The translations under genes and the position numbers were made by a program. From the IMG/VR virus record IMGVR_UViG_3300027816_000051, positions 1-64,000 of that record: a stretch of 64,000 nt of DNA; one strand, given 5' to 3'. Of the stretch, positions 38,163 through 47,379 are shown piece after piece. Below the pieces are notes generated by a model. It made no database searches. It was not told where the DNA came from and saw only the letters and a program-made list of their open reading frames with translations. The DNA is from a virus. Every line of letters starts with the position of its first letter. The first letter of the stretch is position 1.

Positions 38163-40121
38163 TTATTGTTTTTTACCTACGCCCGTTATAAAACCAGGTG
38201 GTATTACCGCCCCCCCTGCAAGTGGCGGTCCGGGTAACGTCCCACCTTTTAATACAATTTTTACAAATGAATTAGCGTCTTCTTCTTCGGTGTACCCATC
38301 AACAACAGATTTTACCAAATTACCTATGTCATTTGATTCACCATATAGTGGCCCTGTTGGTACTCCCGCAGCTTCTAGTTTATTCATAATGTTCATAAAC
38401 GCCCTGTCTTGACTAAATCCGGGTAATGAATCTGAGAATAATAAAAGAATTGACGGTATTGTTATTGGTGCTTTTTGTGATAACGCAGCTTCAATTGTTG
38501 ACAAAATTGTTTGAAACAAGTCATAACAATTATTAATTTCTGTTTCTAAAGCTTTTCTCAATAACGCAATTAATGATGTAATAATTAGTAGATATCTTTT
38601 ATACTTATTTTTAATAATTCTTTGTACAATACTTTGAATAAAAGCCAATAAATCTACTTTTATCAATCTCCAAAATTCTCTTATAAATAACCAAAATAAA
38701 TCTTTAATTATTGCACCTATAGCTTTGTAGAATTTCTTGGCTAGTTCTTTACTATTTAAATACACATTAGTCAATCCGGTTTTAAATATTTTATACAATA
38801 CTATAATTGGTAAAAATATTTTAGCCGATAAAATTGACATTACCAAAGCCTTCGGTAAACTTATAATAAAATTGTTTAATAGGTTATTTAAAAATGCACT
38901 AATATCAAAAGAAGAATCAGATTGTGATAAAGCGTCTTTGGATAAATTTTCTAAAGTTTTATCAACCGCTTTATCTACACTCTGATTGTTTGTTAAGTAA
39001 ATGAAATCTTCCACGTGCATATCATCCACAGGAATTTCAAAATTATAACAGTCTTTAAACCTTAATACTCTTTTAAATCTATTTTGTTCGTCATCTAAGT
39101 CAATACCTTCTACATCGTCGAAATCAAAATAAAATTCAATATCTTGGTCGTTTTCACTAAACATATCAACCGGTGTCTGATTCTTTAACTCATCTTTTTG
39201 AGTATTTGAACCACACACTTTGAATAATTTATCAATTAGTCTTAGAGATTTATTTAATGATACAGTAAATTTACTTGAGTCACTACAACTTGAACCACCT
39301 TGTATAGTTAACATCATAGCGGTCTTCATAATATCTTCAATATCAGGAAATTCCAAAGACTCATAATAATCTTTGATGAAGTCTTGTACTTTGGTTGTAC
39401 CCGTTGTACCTTGAGTTAATCCTGTGATTAAAAATTGTTGTGTTGAAGCACTCCATTGAGTACTAAATAGGTTTTTACCATTGTTTGATGAGTAAGTGTA
39501 TAAACCTCCTGAAGACATTAAATCATAAAATTTTCTATTCGCCTTTTGTTTGTTTTTATCCGGTGACTTTTTCTCATAAATTAATTGACCACAATCTGAA
39601 TCGGGGTCAATTGTAAAAATATCTAAAAAGTCAAATTCATCGGGTTTTAAAACTATTGAATCTATGTTAAAAACAGACTGACTGCCACAAATTCCATCAC
39701 CCATAAAAAGAGCTTCAGAAAAGTGTTTAATTGCTATTTGTTTTGCAGATTGTAAAGTTGTTTTTGCGGAAGAAACCGCATAACGTTTTATTTTTCCTTT
39801 TACAAGATTCTTATCAACGTTGACAGGTACACTGTCACTTTTTGTTGGTGTAGTATCGGTTTTTGTTTTTTTGTTACTGGTAATAAATTGTTCTGTAATT
39901 TCTAACAATTCTTTAAAGATGTCTTTATTATTTTCTACCTTGGATTTTAATTTGTTTTTTAAGTCCGCACTTTTTTTAGAAAATAACTCGTTTGGGTCCG
40001 GTATGTTTTTTTGATAAGAGTCAGCAACAGAACCCAATGAACCTTTTGGGTCGTCATTAATTTTTTTTATCGCCTCAATCGAAGCTTGAAGTTTTTTTTT
40101 GGGTTCTTTTGAATTAGCCAT
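38163..40121 (-). CDS. Large virion structural protein with hydrophobic helical C-terminal half
   Basis: 652 aa. Charged helical N-terminus, a middle domain with scattered Cys, then from about residue 400 a series of long hydrophobic helices (ALVMSILSAKIFLPIIVLYK, LFWLFIREFWRLIKVDLLAF, YLLIITSLIALLRKAL), and a Gly/Pro-rich end. Hydrophobic helices suggest membrane-interacting or tape-measure-like function in the tail tube (inference). It overlaps the next upstream gene by 1 nt. Confidence 0.6.
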   Translation of the reverse strand: MANSKEPKKKLQASIEAIKKINDDPKGSLGSVADSYQKNIPDPNELFSKKSADLKNKLKSKVENNKDIFKELLEITEQFITSNKKTKTDTTPTKSDSVPVNVDKNLVKGKIKRYAVSSAKTTLQSAKQIAIKHFSEALFMGDGICGSQSVFNIDSIVLKPDEFDFLDIFTIDPDSDCGQLIYEKKSPDKNKQKANRKFYDLMSSGGLYTYSSNNGKNLFSTQWSASTQQFLITGLTQGTTGTTKVQDFIKDYYESLEFPDIEDIMKTAMMLTIQGGSSCSDSSKFTVSLNKSLRLIDKLFKVCGSNTQKDELKNQTPVDMFSENDQDIEFYFDFDDVEGIDLDDEQNRFKRVLRFKDCYNFEIPVDDMHVEDFIYLTNNQSVDKAVDKTLENLSKDALSQSDSSFDISAFLNNLLNNFIISLPKALVMSILSAKIFLPIIVLYKIFKTGLTNVYLNSKELAKKFYKAIGAIIKDLFWLFIREFWRLIKVDLLAFIQSIVQRIIKNKYKRYLLIITSLIALLRKALETEINNCYDLFQTILSTIEAALSQKAPITIPSILLLFSDSLPGFSQDRAFMNIMNKLEAAGVPTGPLYGESNDIGNLVKSVVDGYTEEEDANSFVKIVLKGGTLPGPPLAGGAVIPPGFITGVGKKQ

Positions 40122-40495
40122 TAGTCTCTATATGTTCCTGACGACTCTCCCTCAGTATCATTCATCAGTTTTTCCAATATGACCCTATCTTCATCAGTAA
40201 GTTGTAATTTACCTCCACTTGAATTAGGTCCACTTCCTTGAGTTTGTTTTAATAAAGCACCTTGGAGTTTAACTAACGAAATCTTCTTTTCAGTACAATC
40301 GTTTAGTATTTTTTGTTGTTCTTTAATGACGGGACCAATAACACTCATGTCTTCAGCGTCTTTCATAAATGTTAACATTTTTTTAGTTATCATCGACGCG
40401 GTATTTTTCTGTTCAACAATATCATTGTAGATTTCTTGCATTAATGCCAATGCTGAGTCGGTGTCTAATGATATTATGTTTTTCTTTTCCCTCAT
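40121..40495 (-). CDS. Small helical structural-region protein
   Basis: 124 aa. Helical with a Gly/Ser linker (GSGPNSSGG) and an acidic C-terminus. It precedes the large structural gene and has its own TATTTATA box 4 nt upstream. It could be a chaperone or assembly factor. No family is recognised. Confidence 0.6.
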   Translation of the reverse strand: MREKKNIISLDTDSALALMQEIYNDIVEQKNTASMITKKMLTFMKDAEDMSVIGPVIKEQQKILNDCTEKKISLVKLQGALLKQTQGSGPNSSGGKLQLTDEDRVILEKLMNDTEGESSGTYRD

Positions 40496-40499
40496 AATA

Positions 40500-40507
40500 T
40501 ATAAATA
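40500..40507 (-). promoter_or_regulatory. Late-type box TATTTATA
   Basis: 4 nt before the start codon at 40495 (minus strand). Confidence 0.5.
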
Positions 40508-40516
40508 GAGAAATAG

Positions 40517-41215
40517 TTAATTTATGAATCCTACCATGATTCCTTCGTAAACTTTTTTATATCTCTTTAAAGAAAGTCTAATTTCTTTTGTGGATAATGA
40601 AGTCATTTCTCTTAGTGACAAAAGAATTAAATTTTTATTGAATTTATTTCCCTCACCCACTTGAAATATTTTTTCAAAGTTGCTAAAAATCTCAATCAAT
40701 GCATATCCTAATTTTTGTTCATTATCATTCAACTCTTCGACCTCCATAAAAGTTTCCAATTCAATTATAAATTTTATTATAACATCTTTATAATCAATAT
40801 GATATTCATCAATTGAGTATGAGTGTTCCGCACTTTCTTCTAAATCAGATGATATGTCATCATATGAGACACTTCGATTCATTTCCTTAGTGTCTTTTTG
40901 AATAGCACCCATCAAATAATTTTTACAGATGGTCCCAAAATAAGAATAAGCTTTATGGTTTTTGGTGTGGTCGAATTTGTTAATTTTTGTCATAAGAAAC
41001 GACATTGTATCTGCGTGTATGTCCACAAATTCAAAGTCTTTTCTATACAATTTATAACGTCGAATTATACTTTCGACCATTATTGTGAGAGGTTCTCTTA
41101 AATATTCGTTGAATATCTTATTCTTTTCTGTATCGGATTCGGATTCTAGGTATCTTACAACCGCTTGTTCTTGCTCCTCCCCAAAATATATTTTTTGGGT
41201 TCGTTTACGCGGCAT
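40517..41215 (-). CDS. 55: Late-transcription sigma factor (T4 gp55-like)
   Basis: 232 aa (T4 gp55 is 185). The region around residues 80-130 (MSFLMTKINKFDHTKNHKAY, SYFGTICKNYLMGAIQKDTK) resembles the sigma region 2 core of gp55-type factors. It lacks region 4, as in T4. It should direct host RNA polymerase to phage late promoters, and the repeated TATTTATA box in this window is the obvious candidate target. Confidence 0.75.
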   Translation of the reverse strand: MPRKRTQKIYFGEEQEQAVVRYLESESDTEKNKIFNEYLREPLTIMVESIIRRYKLYRKDFEFVDIHADTMSFLMTKINKFDHTKNHKAYSYFGTICKNYLMGAIQKDTKEMNRSVSYDDISSDLEESAEHSYSIDEYHIDYKDVIIKFIIELETFMEVEELNDNEQKLGYALIEIFSNFEKIFQVGEGNKFNKNLILLSLREMTSLSTKEIRLSLKRYKKVYEGIMVGFIN

Positions 41216-41218
41216 ATA

Positions 41219-41998
41219 TTAATTTTCTACATAGTTTATGTCTCTGTTATTTTTAAAGAAAAACTCTTTTTTTGCAGTGTCTAACCAAAATTTAACCTCT
41301 TCTTGTGAGAGTCTCATTTTCTCTGAATTTTTATAATTCCAAAATAAAGAATCCTCTCTAAAGTTTACGTGTTGGTATCCTAATCTTGGAATCGTCATCA
41401 CAATAACATTGTTATGTGTTAATCTTAATAAAAATTCATAACCAAACGTTAGTTTAATATTTGATTTTAATTTACCATACTCCGTTATAACAGAAGTTTT
41501 GTATAGACCACCATTAATTTGAAAGTTTTGATATTCTAATAAGGCTTCATTATCTAAGAATCCCTGTTTATCTGTGAATCCGTAAGCCCAAGTCGATTCA
41601 TTGGTGTAACTTAAAAATTTACCTTCAACATTGATATCTTTTACTAAACTTAAAAAGGCACCGACTTCAGGGTTTTCATTTCTGTATGAGTTTACTAATG
41701 TTAACCAGTTTTTGTGGTACTCATCATCAACTTCCAAAATTGAAAACCACTCTGTGTCACAATTTGTGATACCAAGATTAATTTGTGAACAAAAATCATG
41801 TTCTCCACTGTTTTCGATTATTTTATATTCTAAATTAGATTGTTCAATGTTTATTTTTGAAACGACACTTGATGGTCCAACAATCAACAATTTCACATCG
41901 TTATAAAATTGTTCAACTGAACTGAATGCGTTTTTAAACATTGTTTCATATTCCTCGTCCCATTTATGAATGGGTAAAATTATTGATATGTCTTTCAT
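41219..41998 (-). CDS. Family 2-type (GT-A) glycosyltransferase
   Basis: 259 aa. DISIILPIHKWDE opening, then LGITNCDTEWFSILEVDDEY with the nucleotide-sugar-binding acidic pair, typical of GT-A enzymes. It overlaps the next glycosyltransferase gene by 4 nt. The acceptor could be DNA, virion protein or host surface glycan. The sequence alone does not say. Confidence 0.8.
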   Translation of the reverse strand: MKDISIILPIHKWDEEYETMFKNAFSSVEQFYNDVKLLIVGPSSVVSKINIEQSNLEYKIIENSGEHDFCSQINLGITNCDTEWFSILEVDDEYHKNWLTLVNSYRNENPEVGAFLSLVKDINVEGKFLSYTNESTWAYGFTDKQGFLDNEALLEYQNFQINGGLYKTSVITEYGKLKSNIKLTFGYEFLLRLTHNNVIVMTIPRLGYQHVNFREDSLFWNYKNSEKMRLSQEEVKFWLDTAKKEFFFKNNRDINYVEN

Positions 41999-43068
41999 GC
42001 TACTTCTTCTTTATTTTCTTCTTTTATTTTATTTAACGCCTTTTCTATTGCGTCAATTCTTTTATTTATGAATGAATCAAAAATATTTAATATGTTACTT
42101 TTTGTAATATCTGATTCATATGGTAACAATGTGTCTTTCATTTTCTTTTTGACATCATCATTAATTTCAACTCCCTCTAACCAAGCGTTGATATATGTTC
42201 CAAGGATTTCAACAATTTTTGAATCGTCATATGTCCACATTCCATTCTCACTTAACCAATCTGGTTCGTTCTTTGGTATTTTACCGATTACAGGTACTCC
42301 TGACTTCATCGATTCTAACGGGAAGGTTCCAAATGTGGAATCTTCATCTACCCATACCGAAACAACACATTCTCTTAGGTTATCGGCGAATTCTTGGTAA
42401 GACATATTAACCATGTCTCTAAAAGTCAACCATCTCAAATGTGGGTATCTAATATAAAATTCAGATATAATTCTCTTATTTGTTGACCTGTCTTTACACA
42501 TTATTGCAATGATTGGTTTTGTGTTTTTATCACTAACCTTAAATTCATCACTAATAATTGGAGGAATAATATGCACTAAAGACTCAGGGAAAACCTCACT
42601 AATGTATTTTTTAGAAAATTCAGTAGTTGTGATTACTCTATCAAATCCGTAGTCAGACCATCTACTACCAATTGGTAATGTTTCAAAAATGTATTCTTTT
42701 TGTTGAACTAACATGACTTTTACACATCTAATATTTGTCATGGACTCCAAAACATTTGAATAGTACTCGGGAACAATAATAACGTCTTCAATTTTAATTT
42801 CAACTCGGTCGTCTTTAATTGTTACGATTTCCAATTCAGAGTATGTATCCCCTAACCAAGAGTTAACCCCTGAATATGTTTTATCTTCAACAAGTAATTT
42901 TGAATTATACCCATTTTGCTTTAAAGTTAAAGCAATGTCGTAAATGTGTTTTACTGACGCTCTTGGGTTGTTTTTGGTATCGTACACCAAAAAATATATG
43001 GTGTTAGTTTTGGTGTTTAGTTTTTCTAAAGCCACCGATAATTTTTCTATGTTTTCTTTGTTATTCAT
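41995..43068 (-). CDS. GT-B type glycosyltransferase
   Basis: 357 aa. Two Rossmann-like halves. The C-terminal half has VSVWVDEDSTFGTFPLESMK followed by SGVPVIGKIP, the donor-binding Glu region of GT4-like enzymes. The N-terminal start YFLVYDTKNNPRASVKH fits. It is coupled to the GT2-type gene and overlaps an unknown small gene upstream by 8 nt. Confidence 0.8.
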   Translation of the reverse strand: MNNKENIEKLSVALEKLNTKTNTIYFLVYDTKNNPRASVKHIYDIALTLKQNGYNSKLLVEDKTYSGVNSWLGDTYSELEIVTIKDDRVEIKIEDVIIVPEYYSNVLESMTNIRCVKVMLVQQKEYIFETLPIGSRWSDYGFDRVITTTEFSKKYISEVFPESLVHIIPPIISDEFKVSDKNTKPIIAIMCKDRSTNKRIISEFYIRYPHLRWLTFRDMVNMSYQEFADNLRECVVSVWVDEDSTFGTFPLESMKSGVPVIGKIPKNEPDWLSENGMWTYDDSKIVEILGTYINAWLEGVEINDDVKKKMKDTLLPYESDITKSNILNIFDSFINKRIDAIEKALNKIKEENKEEVA

Positions 43069-43342
43069 CTTCTGATATTAATATGTCATATTTTATTAGT
43101 GTGTTAAAAGCAATTTTAAAAGATATTGATAAACCGTTTTCACCGAATTCACCTAATCCTTCATCCACTTCTTCAAACTCATTTAGTATTCTTTCAATAC
43201 AAGTTTTGATAATCTCATATTTGAATAGGTTTATTTCTAATGTTGTGGTTCCGTCTTCATTTTGGATTTGATTACCCGTTTGACATTTGTTACTGATTCC
43301 ATCAACATCGATATAATAGTTTTTACCGAAAATTTCAACCAT
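43061..43342 (-). CDS. Unknown small protein, overlaps neighbour by 106 bp
   Basis: 93 aa, starting MVEIFGKNYYIDVDG, acidic, with a strand-rich first half and helical second half. It overlaps the preceding HAD-like gene out of frame by 106 bp, which is long for a phage. No other in-frame ATG lies nearby, so either the overlap is real or initiation is at a non-ATG codon further in. Confidence 0.55.
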   Translation of the reverse strand: MVEIFGKNYYIDVDGISNKCQTGNQIQNEDGTTTLEINLFKYEIIKTCIERILNEFEEVDEGLGEFGENGLSISFKIAFNTLIKYDILISEDE

Positions 43343-43917
43343 GTTTTATTTATTTCTGATAATTTATTTATTTGTAGTTTATTTGTAAAGTTATTATTAT
43401 AAAAGGTATTAAATTTTATAACCTTTTTGTGTATTGGACATTGTGAAACAACATTTATATCATCTGTTATCCATAAATCACATTTTTTCCATAATTTTTT
43501 TATCTCATCAGGCGTTGAAAAAACGATATTATCAGCCATAATACCGTTTTTTGAAAGAAAGAAAAGTGTGGCAGGTTTTGCTTTACCTTTTTCACTTAAA
43601 CCAACTAAAGTTATTTTAGCATTTTTGTTTTCAAAAATGAATGTGTTTAATTCAGTGGCGGCTTGATTATAACTTAAACCGGCGTGTCCATATATTTCAA
43701 TTGGGAAATCGAAATATAAAAATTTATTAAATTCATCGATTGATTGAAACTTGTAGGTACTTAACAAATTTTCAATAGATATTGGTACACCATTTACACC
43801 ATAATCAAACTTTTCTTCTTCGTCTGTTTCAGTGTTTAAGAAATAATCTTTATAATGGTAATCAAATTTCTGTATCGTGTTTCTTAAAACACCATCAATA
43901 CTAACAAATATTTCCAT
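43237..43917 (-). CDS. HAD-like protein, possibly catalytically altered
   Basis: 226 aa. FVSIDGVLRN at the N-terminus resembles HAD motif I (DxDG) with the first Asp replaced by Ser. ITLVGLSEKGKAKP could be motif II/III and CDLWITDDINVV motif IV. HAD enzymes are phosphatases or nucleotidases. The missing nucleophile suggests a non-catalytic or divergent member. It lies between glycosyltransferases and PhoH. Confidence 0.5.
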   Translation of the reverse strand: MEIFVSIDGVLRNTIQKFDYHYKDYFLNTETDEEEKFDYGVNGVPISIENLLSTYKFQSIDEFNKFLYFDFPIEIYGHAGLSYNQAATELNTFIFENKNAKITLVGLSEKGKAKPATLFFLSKNGIMADNIVFSTPDEIKKLWKKCDLWITDDINVVSQCPIHKKVIKFNTFYNNNFTNKLQINKLSEINKTWLKFSVKTIISMLMESVTNVKRVIKSKMKTEPQH

Positions 43918-43954
43918 ATAGGAAATATAATAGATAAAATATTATAAGTAAAGT

Positions 43955-44671
43955 TTAATCGTACCTTTTTAAGATTTGAGTGATGATTGGATTTCTAACA
44001 ATATCCTCATTACCAAATTCAAATACACCGACATTTTTTAAATCACCAAGTCTTACTTTTGCGTCGTATAATCCGGTTTTTGTTTTGTCTTTAAATTTGT
44101 CTGATTGTTCTAAATCTCCTGAAATAAAAAACTTTGAATTGAACCCAATACGGGTCAATAAAAGTTTCATTTGTGACGGGGTTGTGTTTTGAGCTTCTTC
44201 GAATACTAAAATTGTGTTGTCAACATTCCAACCTCTCATATAAGCCAATGCGGCAATTTCAATAAATCCTTCATCCTTTAATTTTTCTCTAGCATCTTTA
44301 CCAATTATTTTATTTAGTAAATAATATGAAGGATAGATGTATGGGTCAAGTTTTTCTTCTAATCCACCGGGTAGTGAACCTAATTTTTCCTCAGCTTCAA
44401 CCGCTGGTCTAACAATGATAATTTTTTCGTATTTATTACTGTCGTCCCAAAGTAAATCAACAGCCCTTTTCATTGCAATATATGATTTACCAACACCAGC
44501 AGGACCAAAACAAAGTGTTATTTCGTTTTCACCTAAAGTTCTCCAATAGTCTTCTTGATTCTTGGTTAGAAATTTTTCTTTAGGTTGTTTTATTATTTGC
44601 CTAATTCTATCTTTTTTAGGTGTTTTTTTATCTTCTACAAGATTTACGGTTTTTGTTGTTGATTTTCTCAA
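43955..44671 (-). CDS. phoH: PhoH-like ATPase
   Basis: 238 aa. Walker A CFGPAGVGKSYIAM (about residue 57), IIIVRPAVEAEEKLGSLPG (PhoH-specific), Walker B NTILVFEEAQNTTPSQMK. PhoH proteins are RNA/DNA-linked ATPases common in aquatic phages, with a helicase/RNase-associated role in bacteria. The protein lacks the PIN nuclease domain of PhoH2. Confidence 0.93.
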   Translation of the reverse strand: MRKSTTKTVNLVEDKKTPKKDRIRQIIKQPKEKFLTKNQEDYWRTLGENEITLCFGPAGVGKSYIAMKRAVDLLWDDSNKYEKIIIVRPAVEAEEKLGSLPGGLEEKLDPYIYPSYYLLNKIIGKDAREKLKDEGFIEIAALAYMRGWNVDNTILVFEEAQNTTPSQMKLLLTRIGFNSKFFISGDLEQSDKFKDKTKTGLYDAKVRLGDLKNVGVFEFGNEDIVRNPIITQILKRYD

Positions 44672-44697
44672 TTGAGTGTTTTTTATTAATATAATTA

Positions 44698-45303
44698 TTA
44701 TGAACCTGTAGAACCAAATCCACCTTCACCCCTATCTGTTTGAGACAATTCGTCCACCTCTACAAAGGTTACAGAAGGATAAGGTATTATCATTATTTGA
44801 GCAATTCTATCACCCACTTTATAATCTAATTCATCTAATCTGACATCGTTTTTACCAAAGACTTTTTTAAATGTTGCTTGGATTTCACCTCTATATCCAC
44901 TGTCAATAACCCCAACACAATTTGTAAGTGATAAATCGGTTTTTCTAATAGAAGAGCGAGGAAAAACTAAACCAACGTATCCTTTTGGTATTTCCATGGC
45001 GATTCCTGTACCATAAGTAACATCAAATGTGGTATTTGAAATTATTTCTGTTGCAACCAAATCCATACCAGCGTCCCCATCTTTTGCGTATTTGGGAATT
45101 ACCGCTTTCGGATGTAATCTTTTAACTTTAACTTCAAAACGATTAACCTGTTCCTCAACTTGATTTTTAATATCATCACCGAGATTAAATAATAAATTAT
45201 TTAAATCTCCCATAATTGATGTGTCGTCAGAATTATCACTAAGGATTTCTTTTTCTAATTCTTGTAGTCGTTTGATATACGACTCAATTTCATTTTTGTC
45301 CAT
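44698..45303 (-). CDS. dut: dUTPase with N-terminal coiled-coil extension
   Basis: 201 aa. The five motifs of trimeric dUTPases: DGDAGMDLVA, PRSSI, GVIDSGYRGE, RIAQIMI and C-terminal RGEGGFGSTG. It hydrolyses dUTP to dUMP plus PPi. An acidic, helical extension of about 60 residues precedes the catalytic core, longer than usual. It overlaps the HD-like gene by 14 nt. Confidence 0.95.
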   Translation of the reverse strand: MDKNEIESYIKRLQELEKEILSDNSDDTSIMGDLNNLLFNLGDDIKNQVEEQVNRFEVKVKRLHPKAVIPKYAKDGDAGMDLVATEIISNTTFDVTYGTGIAMEIPKGYVGLVFPRSSIRKTDLSLTNCVGVIDSGYRGEIQATFKKVFGKNDVRLDELDYKVGDRIAQIMIIPYPSVTFVEVDELSQTDRGEGGFGSTGS

Positions 45304-45856
45304 TTTTTTCTTCTATGATTGATAGTTCAAAACCGATTCTTATTACGTTGGATAAAGTACCCGAACGATATTTCGCCATTTTATCATCAGATTCTTTATC
45401 TGAATTCATAATTGATTGAAATTCATCTTCTGATAATTTTACTCCATTGTTTACCGCATAATATACTGCTCGTTCTCCTGATTTCATTGAAACTTCTTGT
45501 TCATTGAATTCGTACATTTTACCAAGGTTTTTTCTATGCCATTCACTTGGGTTTGGTTTAAACATAAAAGTTTTACCAATCTGTGATAAAAATATACACT
45601 TCAAAATAGAAGAAGTTTCTACCCTCATTGTTTCAGGGAGTAGTTCATTGGTTTTAACCGAATACTTCGCAGCTTTAAAACAATGACTTAATAGACCACC
45701 CGGAAAACACCCATACATGTCTAAAGATGTGGATGCTGGTGCTAAAAAAAAGTCATTACCCAAAAAGTCTAACAACTCTTCTGTAAAAATTTTATATTTT
45801 GAGTTCGTTTCAAGAAACTTTTTCTTGTTTGACTCTATTTGTTCTGCGGTTAACAT
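45290..45856 (-). CDS. HD-domain-like protein, degenerate active site
   Basis: 188 aa. Helical. GGLLSHCFKAAKYS supplies one His of an HD phosphohydrolase, but the HD dipeptide position reads LSQIGK and the second metal His is unclear. The active site may be lost or altered. Similar proteins occur beside dUTPase genes in large phages. Nucleotide metabolism is suggested by the neighbourhood. Confidence 0.55.
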   Translation of the reverse strand: MLTAEQIESNKKKFLETNSKYKIFTEELLDFLGNDFFLAPASTSLDMYGCFPGGLLSHCFKAAKYSVKTNELLPETMRVETSSILKCIFLSQIGKTFMFKPNPSEWHRKNLGKMYEFNEQEVSMKSGERAVYYAVNNGVKLSEDEFQSIMNSDKESDDKMAKYRSGTLSNVIRIGFELSIIEEKNGQK

Positions 45857-45861
45857 TTTAA

Positions 45862-46095
45862 TTATTTTTTAAAGTACTCAGGAGTATTTTGTGGGTCAAT
45901 AATACATTCGATTGGCATCTTTACAATCGCCAAACTTTCTGAAGACCTCATGTCTCCGGCTCTGTACTTTGAAACAACCAAAGTCGCTTCTTCAACCGAC
46001 TCAGCTTCTACAATGTACTTAACTTTTTGTAATCTTGGATTACCGTTTCTGTCTAAATTTTCGGTTTCATAACCTACTGTTACTAAATAATGCAT
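45862..46095 (-). CDS. Small Bacteroidetes-type protein (DUF4494-like)
   Basis: 77 aa. MHYLVTVGYETE opening, then KVKYIVEAESVEEATLVVSK and a C-terminal IVKMPIECII strand. This resembles the small DUF4494-type proteins of Bacteroidetes and their phages, of unknown function. It lies 5 nt upstream of the HD-like gene. Confidence 0.6.
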   Translation of the reverse strand: MHYLVTVGYETENLDRNGNPRLQKVKYIVEAESVEEATLVVSKYRAGDMRSSESLAIVKMPIECIIDPQNTPEYFKK

Positions 46096-46107
46096 GGTTT
46101 TTTGTTT

Positions 46108-47328
46108 TTAAATTATTGATTTGAAAAATTCTGTTCTGTTTTTTGAAACTGTTACTAAAGAGTATTTGTCTTTCACTGTTTCGTATAATCTATTACCCAA
46201 GTCTTCAACCATATTTGGATTGTCTATTAATAATTTCATATACTTTGACCACAGTTTATGGTTTTTGTTTTCATGTACTAATAAAGCATTACCGTCATCT
46301 AATAACTTACCTTCTTTGTATGCAGTTTTTAAATCAATTGTATACGGCATTGTTTCACTTGCAATGATAGGTTTTTTATGGAAGCCCGCCTCAATTATTT
46401 TTAATTGTGATTTACAGGAATTGAATTCTGATGGTATGATTGGTGCTAAAGATACATCAAATAAGTTATAATTAGAACCATATCTACCAATTGGTTGTGT
46501 CCAAACTCTTCTATATTTTTTATCACTAACGTCAATTTCTGGTGTTTGTGTAAAATTCATTAAATATGATTTATACTCGGGGTCAACTGTTTTGTAATTG
46601 TCCGTAAATATTTGTTCGTATTTGTACCAAACCGTTTCGGTGGGTTGAATTTGTCTTGTTTTTCTTTCGCCTGTTTGTGGATTTACTTCCGTGATTGAAC
46701 CCCTTAAATCGTAACCACACAAAACAAATTGAATATTATCGTATTGATTAGCAATCATTGAAATTCCACCTCTAATTTGTTCTAAATCATGTAAGTGAGT
46801 TGAACCTCCAAGCCACCCAAATCTAAGTCTATCTGACTCTGTGGGTTTAGGTTGGAATTGACTTTCATTCGGGTCAATTGCATTGGGGAATACTAAAACA
46901 TTTTTTAAATTTAATCTTTTTCTTAAAGTTTCAGCAAAATATTCGGTCGTACACGTAACGTAGTCCGACTCTTTCATCATGTCGGCTTTTTTCTTCGGTA
47001 ACTCGTTTTCTCTAATGTGAAAATACATTGGGTGTCTATGGTCGGGAGACCAATGGTCATCAATATCCATTACGATTTTAATACCTTGGGATTTTAACCA
47101 CTTAATTCTTGAAATATTTTCTTCGTGACTTGTTTGATGGATAAAACTATGGAATACTACAATATCGTAGTTCTTAAAAAAATTATCACTGTTTTCAACA
47201 GATAATGCAATGTCGACATGAAATTCGTCGGCATAATGGTCTCCAATAAATTTATATGGGTCTAATATTCTATATTTACCCACACCATGTGTATCGGGGG
47301 GTATTGCTAAAATTCTAATTTTTGACAT
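46108..47328 (-). CDS. GT-B glycosyltransferase
   Basis: 406 aa. IRILAIPPDTHGVGKYR (N-terminal Gly loop), VMDIDDHW, FGWLGGSTHLHDLEQI, and C-terminal FDVSLAPIIPSEFNSCKSQL, then EAGFHKKPIIAS, the donor-site region of GT4-like enzymes. It is the third glycosyltransferase in 6 kb. It may modify virion or host surface. Confidence 0.82.
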   Translation of the reverse strand: MSKIRILAIPPDTHGVGKYRILDPYKFIGDHYADEFHVDIALSVENSDNFFKNYDIVVFHSFIHQTSHEENISRIKWLKSQGIKIVMDIDDHWSPDHRHPMYFHIRENELPKKKADMMKESDYVTCTTEYFAETLRKRLNLKNVLVFPNAIDPNESQFQPKPTESDRLRFGWLGGSTHLHDLEQIRGGISMIANQYDNIQFVLCGYDLRGSITEVNPQTGERKTRQIQPTETVWYKYEQIFTDNYKTVDPEYKSYLMNFTQTPEIDVSDKKYRRVWTQPIGRYGSNYNLFDVSLAPIIPSEFNSCKSQLKIIEAGFHKKPIIASETMPYTIDLKTAYKEGKLLDDGNALLVHENKNHKLWSKYMKLLIDNPNMVEDLGNRLYETVKDKYSLVTVSKNRTEFFKSII

Positions 47329-47379
47329 TCAAATTTTTCCTTTTTATAAATTATAAGAAAAAAAATTGAAAAGTCAAAC

